DNA of 64,000 nucleotides from M2408 sp040386975 (lineage in GTDB: Bacteria > Bacteroidota > Bacteroidia > Flavobacteriales_D > Crocinitomicaceae): NCBI GenBank assembly GCA_040386975.1, contig JAZKEO010000004.1, positions 12,513 to 76,512 on the forward strand, in the 5' to 3' direction. Below, piece after piece: positions 45,152 through 54,220 of the stretch (its first letter is position 1; the number at the start of each line of letters is the position of its first letter). Made by a program: the position numbers and the translations under genes. Below the pieces are notes generated by a model. That model was not told the origin of the DNA, did not search any database, and worked only from the letters and a program-made list of their open reading frames with translations.

Positions 45152-45962
45152 TGATAAGTAAATTTTCAAATGTTTCACCAGACGCACAATTAGGTCAAGA
45201 TGTTATCGTAGATTCATTTTCAACCATTTTTGAAGATGTTATCATTGGAGCTGGAACGCGTATTCATCCAAACGTTACGATTTATCCAGGAACACGAATN
45301 NNNNNNNNNTCCGACGGGAATTGATATTGGATAAAAGTATAAATTGTGAAATTTTTCCAGGTGCAGTTATTGGCGTTATACCACAAGATTTAAAGTTTAA
45401 TGGAGAATATACAACAGTTGAAATTGGTAACAATACTAAGATTAGAGAATGTGTAACCATTCACCGAGGCACTAGCGACCGTTTATGCACCAAAATCGGA
45501 AATAACTGTCTGTTAATGACGTATGTACACGTTGCTCACGATTGTCAAATTGGAAATAATGTTATTTTAGCTTCTTATGTTGGTTTATCTGGGCACGTAA
45601 CAATTGAAGACCACGCAATTTTGGAAGGAACAGTTGTTGCCCAACAATTTGTAAAAATCGGAGCTCACGCCTTCGTTGGTGGAGCTTCTTTGGTTCGAAA
45701 AGACATTCCTCCTTACGTAAAAGCTGCTCGTGAACCACTAACTTTTGCTGGAGTAAATTCAGTTGGAATCCGCAGAAGAGGTTATTCAGATGAAGAAGTT
45801 CGTGAGATTGAAGATATCTACCGCATTTTATATGTTTTGAATAGTAATATTTCAAAAGGATTAATTGCAATCAAAGAATCGATGGCAGATACAACAATAA
45901 GAAAACAAATTCTCTCTTTCATAGAATCTTCGGATAAAGGAATCATTCGAGGATTAATTTAA
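45151..45962 (+). CDS. lpxA: UDP-N-acetylglucosamine acyltransferase, split by an assembly gap
   Basis: LpxA starts lipid A synthesis by O-acylating UDP-GlcNAc. The frame from the ATG at 45151 (MISKFSNVSPDAQLG) runs to TIYPGTRI at the gap; after the gap the protein continues in another frame with CEIFPGAVIGVIPQDLKF, catalytic His in YVHVAHDCQIGNN, VVAQQFVKIGAHAFVGGASLVRK and a C-terminal helical domain. The two halves together give a normal length of about 265 residues. The ten N residues and perhaps one base error beside them break the frame, so I regard the gene as intact in the organism. It is coupled to lpxC-fabZ by a one-base overlap. Confidence 0.9.
45300..45309. other. Assembly gap (10 N) in lpxA
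   Basis: The frames on the two sides differ; the real length must leave remainder 2 when divided by 3 if the flanks are otherwise right. Confidence 0.99.
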
Positions 45963-46004
45963 TTTTCGCCTAACTACAATCATTTACAGCATTTTATAGA
46001 ATCC

Positions 46005-47438
46005 ATGAATAGAGGAGATATTATCGAATTACAAATTACCGATTACGCTTTTGGAGGAAAAGGAATCGCTAAAATAGCAAGTGAACAAGGTGATTACGTT
46101 GTTTTTGTAGAAAATGCTTTCCCTGGACAAAAAGTACTTGCTAAAGTTGACACCAAAAGAAAAAGACATGCTGAGTGCAAGTTGATTGAAGTTTTAGAAC
46201 GTTCTCCAGAAGAAATAAAATTAAATTACCAAGAAATTTCTGGAGCACCATACATTTTTGTTCCAATTGAAATTCAAGAATCTTATAAAAAAGATACAAG
46301 CTTAGATTTATACCGAAAATTAGCTAATATTCAAGATATTAAAAGCAAATTTGACGAGTTTATATCTTCTCCTTTGCATTTCAACTATAGAAATAAAATG
46401 GAATACAGCTTTTCTTCCATTGAACACGATATTGAAACAAACGAAGAAAAAGATGACGCTTTTGCACTTGGATTTAAACGCCGTGGAACATGGTGGAAAG
46501 TTGAAAGTTTAAACAAAGAAAGTGGTTTGTTTGACCAACAATGGGAAAATGAATTGATTCACATCAGACAATTTTTAGAAAAAACAAATTTGCCTGCTTG
46601 GCATCCGCCGAAAAAAACAGGATTTTTTAGACACATTGTTGTAAGAAAATCTTTTTTTGAAAATAAACTTTTAATTAATCTTGTCACTTCTTCTGAAGGA
46701 ATAAAACAGTTTGATGTTCAGGCTTTTTCATCGTTTTTACAAGGCATTTTAGGCGAACGTTTAGCTGGATTTCAACATACTATAAACGACAATGTTGCCG
46801 ATAGAGCAAAAATTGAAAACGGGGAAAACAACATGATTTTCGGAAAAGAAAAAATCATTGAAAACCTACTCGATTTGAAGTTCGAAATCAGTATGGAAAG
46901 TTTTTTTCAAACTAACCCATCTTGTGCAGAATTACTTTACAACAAAGCCTTAGATTATGTTTTTGAAGACAATCAACTTGAAAACAAGGTTGTGATGGAT
47001 TTATTTTGTGGAACAGGTACAATTGGACAAATTTTATCAAAACGTTCTAAAAACACAGAAATCATTGGTGTTGATATTGTTGAAGAAGCAATCGAAGATG
47101 CCAAAAAAAATGCTTTAAGAAATAACATTGAAGGAGTTAAGTTTTTTGCTGCTGATGTCGGAAAGTTTTTAAAAGAATTTCCACATTATGTTGGGAAAAT
47201 TGGAACAATCATTTTAGATCCACCTAGGGCAGGAATTGCCCCAAAAACCTTGCAAAAAGTAATTGATTTAGGTTCTGATAGAATTGTATATATTTCTTGT
47301 AATCCAGCGACACAAGCCCGTGATGCCGAATTATTAATCAAATCAGGTTACGAATTAGACAAAATCACTTTAGCCGATCAATTTCCTCATACGAGTCATG
47401 TAGAGGCAATCGCTAAGTTTATAAAAGTAAAATCATAA
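46005..47438 (+). CDS. RlmD/TrmA-family RNA (uracil-5-)-methyltransferase
   Basis: The 477-residue protein has an N-terminal TRAM domain (DIIELQITDYAFGGKGIAKI), the central domain, and a SAM-binding domain with VMDLFCGTGTIGQIL, and the catalytic region ILDPPRAGIAPKTL followed by YISCNPATQARD, whose Cys attacks uracil, and FPHTSHVEAIAKF. It should methylate U in 23S rRNA or tRNA at carbon 5. The four Cys that hold an iron-sulfur cluster in E. coli RlmD are not present after the TRAM domain, as in several Gram-positive and Bacteroidota homologs. It follows lpxA after 42 bases. Confidence 0.9.
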   Translation: MNRGDIIELQITDYAFGGKGIAKIASEQGDYVVFVENAFPGQKVLAKVDTKRKRHAECKLIEVLERSPEEIKLNYQEISGAPYIFVPIEIQESYKKDTSLDLYRKLANIQDIKSKFDEFISSPLHFNYRNKMEYSFSSIEHDIETNEEKDDAFALGFKRRGTWWKVESLNKESGLFDQQWENELIHIRQFLEKTNLPAWHPPKKTGFFRHIVVRKSFFENKLLINLVTSSEGIKQFDVQAFSSFLQGILGERLAGFQHTINDNVADRAKIENGENNMIFGKEKIIENLLDLKFEISMESFFQTNPSCAELLYNKALDYVFEDNQLENKVVMDLFCGTGTIGQILSKRSKNTEIIGVDIVEEAIEDAKKNALRNNIEGVKFFAADVGKFLKEFPHYVGKIGTIILDPPRAGIAPKTLQKVIDLGSDRIVYISCNPATQARDAELLIKSGYELDKITLADQFPHTSHVEAIAKFIKVKS

Positions 47439-47523
47439 TCAACTCAAATTTGGAATACTTTTTGACTTATTTAAAAATCAAAAAGAAAGTCGTATATTTA
47501 ACCAACATTCACAAATAAATAAA

Positions 47524-49125
47524 ATGAAAAAAATCATTACTCTTATTACTTTAAGCTTATTTTTAGTAAATTCAAATGCACAAACGCTTCAAACCTACAA
47601 TGGTGTTTTTGAAAATGGTAAAGCTGTTTATCAATATTACGAAAATGAAAAATCGGATCGTATTTACGAAGGAACATTTTCTTATGTAAGTAAATTGTAT
47701 AGTGTTATAGGTCAATTTAAAGAGAATAAGCGTACAGGGAAATGGAAAGTTTCGGCTGTAAATAAAGTTTTTACTAACGAAAAAGGTAAAATATCTTTAA
47801 ATACCTTGATTTCTGGATCTTATTTAGCAGGAAGTATGGATGGAATTTGGACGTTTTCAAACACAACAAAAACCTTCAATCCAAAAACTAAAAAAGCAAA
47901 TCCGAAAGCAGAAAAAGTCGTTGCTATTGCTTCTTTTAAAGATAATCATTTTACAGGGAAATTCTCTTATGATAAAACATTTTTAACAAAAACGGTTATC
48001 AGCGGCCAATTCAATGAAGGTGGTTTTGCAGATGGAGTTTGGTCGGTTAAAAGTCCAAAATTGATTGAGGAAATCAAATATAAAAATGGTTTGATTTACT
48101 CAAAATTGGTAAAGGATATTACAACTGGTGAAAAAATCATCTATTATGATAGTTCACTTTTCCAAGAACAATTCTGGCAAGCTTATAATCCAGCGACAAA
48201 AATGGCTCAAATGAATGAGCAAATTTACTTTTTGGATACCATTGAAGTTCAAAATGAAGCCATTTCGCTTTGGAGTTCAGACCAATTTATTGTGGAGAAA
48301 TTTAGTACCATTATCAATCCTCTTTATTATTACAAAAAAGGTCAAACAAAACCTCACGCTTACGAAGTTAAAATCATTGCTTGTGCAGACAATACAGATT
48401 GTTATGCAAAATACATGCGAATGAAAAATGAAGAATTAGATCGCGTCTTGCAAGAACAATATGCATTAAGCGAAAAATTACGTTTAGAAAATCTTGAAAA
48501 AGAGGAATTAGCTCGTATTGAAAAAGAAAAAGAGATGGAGCGTATTCGTTTAGAAAACATTTCAAACACTATTCTTTCAGGTGATAAATTAATGGAGCAG
48601 AAAAAGTATAGAGAAGCAATAGAAATTTACACCGAGGCAAATACTTTACAATATTCTGAAGACGTAAGTATGAAAATTTTATCTTGTCAGAAAGAAATGC
48701 ACGACATAACTGCCAAACATGAAATGAAAAAAGAGTTGTACGACAAAATGAATACGACTTCGACAGCAGCTTTTGCTCAAACAAGTTTGCTTTTAACACC
48801 TTTGAAAAACAAAAAGAAAACGTATGCCAACAATTATACCCTTTGTATGGACTATTTGAAAATCAATTTTAATACAAAGTTAGATGCTTATAAAAAATTG
48901 AATCCATCCTTTGAATCAAATACAGATTCTTGGACTGATACAGATGAAAAATCAACTGAAATGCTTAAGGAATTAAACAACGTAGCTGATGAAGTAGCAA
49001 AATTTCAAGCAGCTGTTTCAGATGCAACAATGACAAATAATAAAAACAAATTGAGAGTCTTAAATTCTTCCATCAATCCAAAAATTATTGTGAATGACAT
49101 GATTAATTTCAAGCAAGTGAAATAA
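47524..49125 (+). CDS. Secreted MORN-like repeat protein with coiled coil and TPR-like segment
   Basis: The 533-residue protein has a signal peptide (MKKIITLITLSLFLVNSNAQ), several MORN-like strands up to about residue 210 (YNGVFENGKAVYQY, IGQFKENKRTGKW, FNEGGFADGVW), a charged coiled coil at about residues 300-345 (LEKEELARIEKEKEMERIRL), one TPR-like hairpin (LMEQKKYREAIEIYTEANTL) and a helical C-terminus. No named family covers the whole. MORN-like repeats also occur in the smaller protein at 3697. It is likely periplasmic. Confidence 0.7.
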   Translation: MKKIITLITLSLFLVNSNAQTLQTYNGVFENGKAVYQYYENEKSDRIYEGTFSYVSKLYSVIGQFKENKRTGKWKVSAVNKVFTNEKGKISLNTLISGSYLAGSMDGIWTFSNTTKTFNPKTKKANPKAEKVVAIASFKDNHFTGKFSYDKTFLTKTVISGQFNEGGFADGVWSVKSPKLIEEIKYKNGLIYSKLVKDITTGEKIIYYDSSLFQEQFWQAYNPATKMAQMNEQIYFLDTIEVQNEAISLWSSDQFIVEKFSTIINPLYYYKKGQTKPHAYEVKIIACADNTDCYAKYMRMKNEELDRVLQEQYALSEKLRLENLEKEELARIEKEKEMERIRLENISNTILSGDKLMEQKKYREAIEIYTEANTLQYSEDVSMKILSCQKEMHDITAKHEMKKELYDKMNTTSTAAFAQTSLLLTPLKNKKKTYANNYTLCMDYLKINFNTKLDAYKKLNPSFESNTDSWTDTDEKSTEMLKELNNVADEVAKFQAAVSDATMTNNKNKLRVLNSSINPKIIVNDMINFKQVK

Positions 49126-49177
49126 TTCAGAATTTGAAGAATAAAATATTTAAGCAGCTTAAATCATCTAACAAAAT

Positions 49178-49208
49178 AATAAGCGACATTAAATGAATGT
49201 CGCTTATT
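49178..49208. terminator. Bidirectional terminator between convergent genes
   Basis: AATAAGCGACATT (49178-49190) and AATGTCGCTTATT (49196-49208) form a perfect 13-bp stem with loop AAATG. It separates the MORN/coiled-coil gene from the small lipoprotein gene. Its T run is weak. Confidence 0.8.
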
Positions 49209-49216
49209 TACTAAAA

Positions 49217-49459
49217 TTAATCGATACTACAGTTGATAGTATAGGGTCCACCTAAGTCACTACCTGTTTTTTCATTCGCACTACATTTGCCTTCTGCATC
49301 AACACGATTATCTTTATACGTATAATTAGAGTAATTTTGTGTTGTACTTCCTCCTGCATCAGTGTAGGTTTTATCACATTCACATCTGAATTCTTTTTTA
49401 CAAGATGTCATAGATGCTAAAGCTAAAAAGACTCCTGACATTAAAATTAATTTTTTCAT
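49217..49459 (-). CDS. Small Cys-containing lipoprotein
   Basis: The 80-residue product has a lipoprotein signal (LALASMTSCKK, lipid-bearing Cys at residue 20) and a mature part of about 60 residues with four further Cys (FRCECDKTYTD, GKCSANEKTG, TINCSID), enough for two disulfides. I do not recognise the family. Very small Cys-rich lipoproteins of this kind are frequent in Flavobacteriales. It stands alone with its own terminator downstream and an unusual repeated motif upstream. Confidence 0.75.
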   Translation of the reverse strand: MKKLILMSGVFLALASMTSCKKEFRCECDKTYTDAGGSTTQNYSNYTYKDNRVDAEGKCSANEKTGSDLGGPYTINCSID

Positions 49460-49496
49460 ATTTCTAGATTTTAATTTATTTCTACAAAGTTCCTTT

Positions 49497-49543
49497 TTAT
49501 GTAATCAATATGTGTTACATAAGTTTATGGATAAATTACATAA
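49497..49543. promoter_or_regulatory. Three copies of TTACATAA upstream of the small lipoprotein gene
   Basis: TTATGTAA (49497-49504) faces TTACATAA (49515-49522) across ten bases, and a third copy TTACATAA lies at 49536-49543, 21 bases from the second. The group is 38-84 bases upstream of the minus-strand start at 49459, the place for an operator. On the minus strand GAACTTTG, close to TAnnTTTG, lies between the motif and the gene. The gene-free stretch 49460-49775 contains this motif, the terminator at 49582 and no ORF I can support. Confidence 0.5.
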
Positions 49544-49581
49544 TCTACGGTTCTGTTGAAAATCAAGAAGAATGAGGAAAT

Positions 49582-49612
49582 AAAAAAACTGATGAAGAAA
49601 ATCTACATCAGT
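49582..49612 (-). terminator. Terminator for the DUF4249/TonB receptor operon
   Basis: On the minus strand ACTGATG pairs with CATCAGT around an eleven-base loop and is followed by seven T (A residues 49582-49588 on plus). It lies about 165 bases after the DUF4249 stop, so the operon has a long 3' untranslated region. Confidence 0.75.
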
Positions 49613-49775
49613 CTAATTAATTTTATTTAACTTGTCACAGCAGTGCAGTCGATTATTCAGGAAAAAAGGGAAATTGGATAATGTTGTAGTTTGTAAATAG
49701 ATAAAGAATCAGACAACCACGAGATAAAATCCCGCGGTAGCTAAAAAGATAACTTAAGATTAATAATTAAACTTT

Positions 49776-50564
49776 TTAAGGAATAATAATCATTTTTTTC
49801 TGAAAAGTTTGAGCAGAAAAATAACCTAAGCAATCAGAACCAAAATTCGATTCAGGATTTGCTGGTACAGCTCCACCCGTTCCGCCTGCATTAACACTTA
49901 AAGTGTAAAAATACTTGAACACATTTTCATCAATGCACATCATTTCTAGTGTTGCTGTATCGCCAGAAAGATATTCTCCACCAAAAATTGGCTCTAAAAC
50001 TTCAACTCCGTCAGCAAATTGATCGGTTTGTAAATAAATTCCGCCTACTGGTAAATTACCATCATACAAATTGAAACTGTAATAATTTTTCACTCCGGCT
50101 GGATCAATACGATTGGCAATCAAAAATGATGTTGGCTCTGGTCCTCCAAAAGCGAATGTTTCTAAAGTCAAGGAATCAATTGGAACATGTGTTGGCATCG
50201 TGCTTGAAGAAGTAAAGGTTTTTCCGTCAACTGAAACAGTAATGGTATACGTTCTTCCTTCAACTCCTAAATAATTTGTTGTTTTGTAAATTCCCGGTGA
50301 ATCCAAGCTTAAAGTTGTTGTGTTACCCAAATTGTCGCTAATCGTTACAATCGCATTGTCAACGGTCGGAAAAGCCGTGTTTTCATCAAAATTAAGTGTT
50401 CTAGTAATCTTTACATAATGAACCAATGAATCTTTGTTCACAATTCCCTCAATAACGTATTTCGGATTTTCAGAATTCAAATCCAAATCAATGACTTTTT
50501 CGCACGAAGTATTCACAAAAACAAGTAGTGATAAAAGTATAAGGATGGTAAAATATCTGCTCAT
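49776..50564 (-). CDS. DUF4249 family lipoprotein
   Basis: The 262-residue protein has a lipoprotein signal (LLVFVNTSCEKVIDLDLN) and the DUF4249 pattern: IEGIVNKDSLVHYVKITRTL, DNAIVTISDNLGNTTTLSL and GRTYTITVSVDGKTFTSSS, which look like Ig-like strands. DUF4249 proteins are nearly always encoded next to a TonB-dependent receptor, as here, where the receptor stop is one base before this ATG. They probably sit on the outer membrane and help in substrate capture. The substrate is unknown. Confidence 0.92.
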   Translation of the reverse strand: MSRYFTILILLSLLVFVNTSCEKVIDLDLNSENPKYVIEGIVNKDSLVHYVKITRTLNFDENTAFPTVDNAIVTISDNLGNTTTLSLDSPGIYKTTNYLGVEGRTYTITVSVDGKTFTSSSTMPTHVPIDSLTLETFAFGGPEPTSFLIANRIDPAGVKNYYSFNLYDGNLPVGGIYLQTDQFADGVEVLEPIFGGEYLSGDTATLEMMCIDENVFKYFYTLSVNAGGTGGAVPANPESNFGSDCLGYFSAQTFQKKMIIIP

Positions 50565-50565
50565 C

Positions 50566-52896
50566 TTATTTGAATTTAAAATTGTAAGTAATAGCTGGAA
50601 TAATCTTAAACAAAGCTATTTGAACTGCTTCCGTTTTACTTGGATCATTTTCATTTTCTCTAAATGAAATAGAATACGCATTTTCACGAGCATAGGTATT
50701 ATAAATAGAAAAATTCCATGAACTCTCAAATTTCTCAGTGTTTTTCCTATACCACGTTAAACCCAAATCCAGACGATGATAATCCGGCATACGTGAAGCA
50801 TTTCTTTCTGTAAAGGAGAATTGTGTTTGTCCGTTTATTTCATATTTCCCGGAAGGAAAAGTTACGGCATTTCCAGTATAAAAAACAAACAAAGCAGAAA
50901 CGGATAATTTTTTATTGATGTCATAAATCGTCACCAAAGAAATATCGTGTGTTCTATCTTGTTTAGCAAAATACCAATCGTTATTGTTAATTCCATCAAT
51001 TTTACGTTCCGTTTTAGAAAGCGTATAACTCAACCAACCTGTAAATTTCCCTTGTTTTTTCTTCAAAATAAACTCCATTCCGTAAGCACGTCCAATTCCA
51101 TAAAGCAATTCCCCCTCTAATAAATCATTTGCCTGCGTATTCGCCCCATTTCTGTAATCGATTTGGTTGTACATGCTTTTGTAATAAGTTTCCACATTAA
51201 ATTCATACTTATTTTCCTGAAAATTTTTGAACCATCCTAAAGAAACTTGATCAGATAATTCTGGTTTTGTGTTCAAAGAAGTTGACAACCAAACATCTGT
51301 TGGTGAAGAAGATGTTGAATTTGAAACCAAATGAATATTTTGTGCATTTCTAGCATAGGCCGCCTTTATAGAAGCCGTTTTCGAATACATATAACTAAAA
51401 GAAACTCGAGGCTCAATATTCCAATAAGTTTTATAAATCTCATTTTTTGAGTAAACCATTGTATCCAGTACTTTTCCGTCAACATCATAAGTATAAACGT
51501 TTGAACCATTTCCAAGTAAAGAAAAACCACTCAAACGCACACCGTAATTTACAGTGAAGTTTTCTGTCAATGACCAGTCGTTATTTATGAAAAATGCACT
51601 TTCGATTGATTTTGTAGGTTCAACCGTTGCAACATTTATTCCTGCATCAGAATTTGCCTTAATTTGTCCAGGCGTTATCGTATGATGAATTGCATTTGCT
51701 CCAAATTTGATTTTATTGCGCGTATTGGCAAAATATTGAAACTCTTGTTTTAAGTTAAAATCCTGGATTTTTGATAAAATGTCAAAATCCACATTGCCAC
51801 TTTTGATTGAAATGTTGTAATCGTAAGCACTAAATATAAAAGAGGTATTTGAAAACAGTTTATCATTTACAATGCGATTCCAACGAACAGTTCCTGTTTT
51901 GTTTCCCCAATCAATTCCAAAGGTTTTTCCTACACCCAAAACATCCCTACCAAAATATCCCGACAAATAAAGTCTATCTTTTTTACTCAAACGGTAATTT
52001 AATTTGGCATTCATATCATAGAAATACAAGGTGTTTTCTTTGTATTTTTCTGAAGCTTTTAAAAATAAATCGACATACGTTCTTCTTGCTGTTACAAGAA
52101 ATGACGCTTTGTCTTTGATGATTGGTCCTTCGACATTCAAACGAGATGAAATCAAACCCAAACCTCCACTCACATTGTAGCGTTTGTTATTTCCTTCGTT
52201 CATCTTAATATCTAAAACAGAAGCTAATCTTCCACCAAAATTAGCTGGTTGATTTCCTTTATACAAAACAGCATCTTTGATTGCATCAGAATTAAAGGTC
52301 GAGAAAAAACCAAGTAAGTGAGAAGCATTGTAAACTGGTGCCTCATCCAATAAAATTAAATTTTGATCTGCACCACCACCACGAACAAAATAACCTGAGT
52401 TTCCTTCTCCAGCACTTTTCACGCCAGGCAACAATTGCATCGTTTTGATGATATCTTTTTCTCCCATTAAAACAGGAATTTTAGCCAATTCTTTTGGATC
52501 CAAACGCTCAACTCCCATCAAAGGATCTTTCACATTCAAATCTTGTTTGATTCCTGAAACTTTTACTTCTTCTAAATCTTGCGTTTTGTCGTTTTCTGGA
52601 CTTAAAACCTGAAAGTCTAAACGAATATTTTGATTCAAATCAATATCCTTTTCTTGCGAAACAAAACCCATGGCAGTAATCACCAAGGTATATTTCCCTT
52701 GAGGAAGTGTTAGAGAATAAAATCCATACTCATTGGTTCTCGTTCCAAGGTTTTGACCTTTAACTTTTACAATTGCTCCAATCAACTCTTCGCCTTTAGC
52801 GTCGTCTTTTATCGAACCGCTAATAGTAAATTTTGATTGACTAAAAAAAGTGAAACTTGTTAAACTAAATATAAAAGCTAAAAAAAGTGACTTCAT
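50566..52896 (-). CDS. TonB-dependent receptor paired with DUF4249
   Basis: The 776-residue outer membrane receptor has a signal peptide (FLAFIFSLTSFTFFSQ), a CarboxypepD_reg-like domain (FTISGSIKDDAKGEELIGAI), a plug with MGEKDIIKTMQLLPGVKS, GYFVRGGGADQNLILLDEAP and GGRLASVLDIKMNEGN, and a barrel that ends in ALFKIIPAITYNFKFK. It belongs to the shorter class of receptors that go with DUF4249 lipoproteins and lack a SusD partner. Together they should import an unknown ligand with energy from TonB. Confidence 0.92.
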   Translation of the reverse strand: MKSLFLAFIFSLTSFTFFSQSKFTISGSIKDDAKGEELIGAIVKVKGQNLGTRTNEYGFYSLTLPQGKYTLVITAMGFVSQEKDIDLNQNIRLDFQVLSPENDKTQDLEEVKVSGIKQDLNVKDPLMGVERLDPKELAKIPVLMGEKDIIKTMQLLPGVKSAGEGNSGYFVRGGGADQNLILLDEAPVYNASHLLGFFSTFNSDAIKDAVLYKGNQPANFGGRLASVLDIKMNEGNNKRYNVSGGLGLISSRLNVEGPIIKDKASFLVTARRTYVDLFLKASEKYKENTLYFYDMNAKLNYRLSKKDRLYLSGYFGRDVLGVGKTFGIDWGNKTGTVRWNRIVNDKLFSNTSFIFSAYDYNISIKSGNVDFDILSKIQDFNLKQEFQYFANTRNKIKFGANAIHHTITPGQIKANSDAGINVATVEPTKSIESAFFINNDWSLTENFTVNYGVRLSGFSLLGNGSNVYTYDVDGKVLDTMVYSKNEIYKTYWNIEPRVSFSYMYSKTASIKAAYARNAQNIHLVSNSTSSSPTDVWLSTSLNTKPELSDQVSLGWFKNFQENKYEFNVETYYKSMYNQIDYRNGANTQANDLLEGELLYGIGRAYGMEFILKKKQGKFTGWLSYTLSKTERKIDGINNNDWYFAKQDRTHDISLVTIYDINKKLSVSALFVFYTGNAVTFPSGKYEINGQTQFSFTERNASRMPDYHRLDLGLTWYRKNTEKFESSWNFSIYNTYARENAYSISFRENENDPSKTEAVQIALFKIIPAITYNFKFK

Positions 52897-52992
52897 ACAT
52901 ACATTTTTGAGCCCACAAAGTAAAGCATAATTTGTTTCTTAGAGATGTTAAAAAAATAAAAAAGTTAGTAGTTCGTAATTAGAAGTTAGAAG

Positions 52993-53100
52993 TTATTTCT
53001 CAATCACAATTTTCTGATTAAAACTTATATCCTTATCGAATAGAGTTACAAAATAGATTCCACTTTCTAAATTTAAATTAATAGGAGTAAACTCATTCTC
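52993..53100 (-). pseudogene. Orphan fragment of a T9SS C-terminal sorting domain
   Basis: The minus strand between the receptor and prfA reads ENEFTPINLNLESGIYFVTL then FDKDISFNQKIVIEK and a stop. This is the final part of a type A T9SS domain: the L..L.SGIYFV.L strand and the short ..KIVIEK end. Upstream the frame is closed within five codons by a stop, and there is no start or protein body. It is the remnant of a deleted cargo gene. The bases to its left (52955-52995) are simple AGAAGTTAGAAGTTA-like repeats. Confidence 0.75.
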
Positions 53101-53119
53101 AATTCTACATTTTCAATCC

Positions 53120-54199
53120 TCAATTCACCTCCCCTTTCATCTTTTCAGCATTTTCAGCCATTTTAAGGGAATCAATCATTTCTTGGCAATCACCATTCAT
53201 AAAAGCACTCAAATTGTACATCGTCTTATTAATACGATGATCAGTAATTCTTCCTTGAGGATAATTGTATGTTCTGATTTTTGCCGATCTATCTCCTGTT
53301 GAAACCAAGGTTTTACGATGTGCAGAACGTTCTTCGTGTAAACGATCAACTTCCTTTTGATACAAACGAGAACGCAAAACGGAGATTGCCATCGCTAAGT
53401 TTTTGTGCTGTGAACGTCCATCTTGACATTCAACAACTGTTCCTGTTGGAATATGTGTCAATCGAATAGCAGATTCCGTTTTATTGATATGCTGTCCACC
53501 AGCTCCAGATGCTCTAAAGGTATCTTTTCTGACATCATTCATATCTAACTCAAAATCTACTTCTTCCGCTTCAGGTAAAACGGCAACAGTAATCGCCGAA
53601 GTATGAACTCTCCCTTGAGATTCTGTTTCTGGAACACGTTGCACACGGTGTACACCGGATTCAAATTTCAACATTCCATAAATCCCAACTCCCTCAATTT
53701 CAATTGAAATTTCCTTGTATCCTTTTGGACTACTTTCTTGAGAATTTAAAATCTCATATTTCCAACCAATTTCCTTGAAAAACAAGGTGTACATTCTGAA
53801 AATGTCTTCCACAAAAATACACGCTTCATCACCACCTGTTCCAGCACGGATTTCCATGATGGCATTTTTATCATCTTCAGGATCTTTAGGTATCAACAAA
53901 TATTTAATTTGTTCTTCCAAATCTGGTCTTTTGTGTTCTAAGTCGTCCAATTCCATTTTTGCCATTTCACGCATTTCTGGATCTTTTTCGACAGTCAATA
54001 GTTCTCTTGTGTTTTTTATGTTATCGATTACATCTTTGTATTTTTTGTAAACAACAACAATCTCTTCTAATTCGCGGTATTCTTTACTTAATTTAACATA
54101 CCTATCCATGTCAGAAATAATATCTGGATCGACGATTAAAGTTCCAACTTCAATAAAACGGTATGAAATTGCTTCTATTTTTTTAAGTAAATCTTCCAT
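53120..54199 (-). CDS. prfA: Peptide chain release factor 1
   Basis: RF1 recognises UAA and UAG codons and releases the finished protein. The 359-residue protein has the catalytic GGQ in FRASGAGGQHINKTESAIRL, the preceding GTGGDEACIFVEDIFRMY, and the codon-reading segment with RVPETESQGRVHTS. An RF1 PxT-type tripeptide occurs in the VHTSAITVAVLPE region. It lies 21 bases downstream of purM on the same strand and is probably cotranscribed. Confidence 0.96.
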   Translation of the reverse strand: MEDLLKKIEAISYRFIEVGTLIVDPDIISDMDRYVKLSKEYRELEEIVVVYKKYKDVIDNIKNTRELLTVEKDPEMREMAKMELDDLEHKRPDLEEQIKYLLIPKDPEDDKNAIMEIRAGTGGDEACIFVEDIFRMYTLFFKEIGWKYEILNSQESSPKGYKEISIEIEGVGIYGMLKFESGVHRVQRVPETESQGRVHTSAITVAVLPEAEEVDFELDMNDVRKDTFRASGAGGQHINKTESAIRLTHIPTGTVVECQDGRSQHKNLAMAISVLRSRLYQKEVDRLHEERSAHRKTLVSTGDRSAKIRTYNYPQGRITDHRINKTMYNLSAFMNGDCQEMIDSLKMAENAEKMKGEVN

Positions 54200-54220
54200 T
54201 AAGTATTTTAATTCTTCTAA

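Noticed and set aside
45310..45330. True frameshift or pseudogene in lpxA
   Set aside because: The break is exactly at an assembly gap, and the rest of the gene is well conserved in an otherwise intact lipid A operon.
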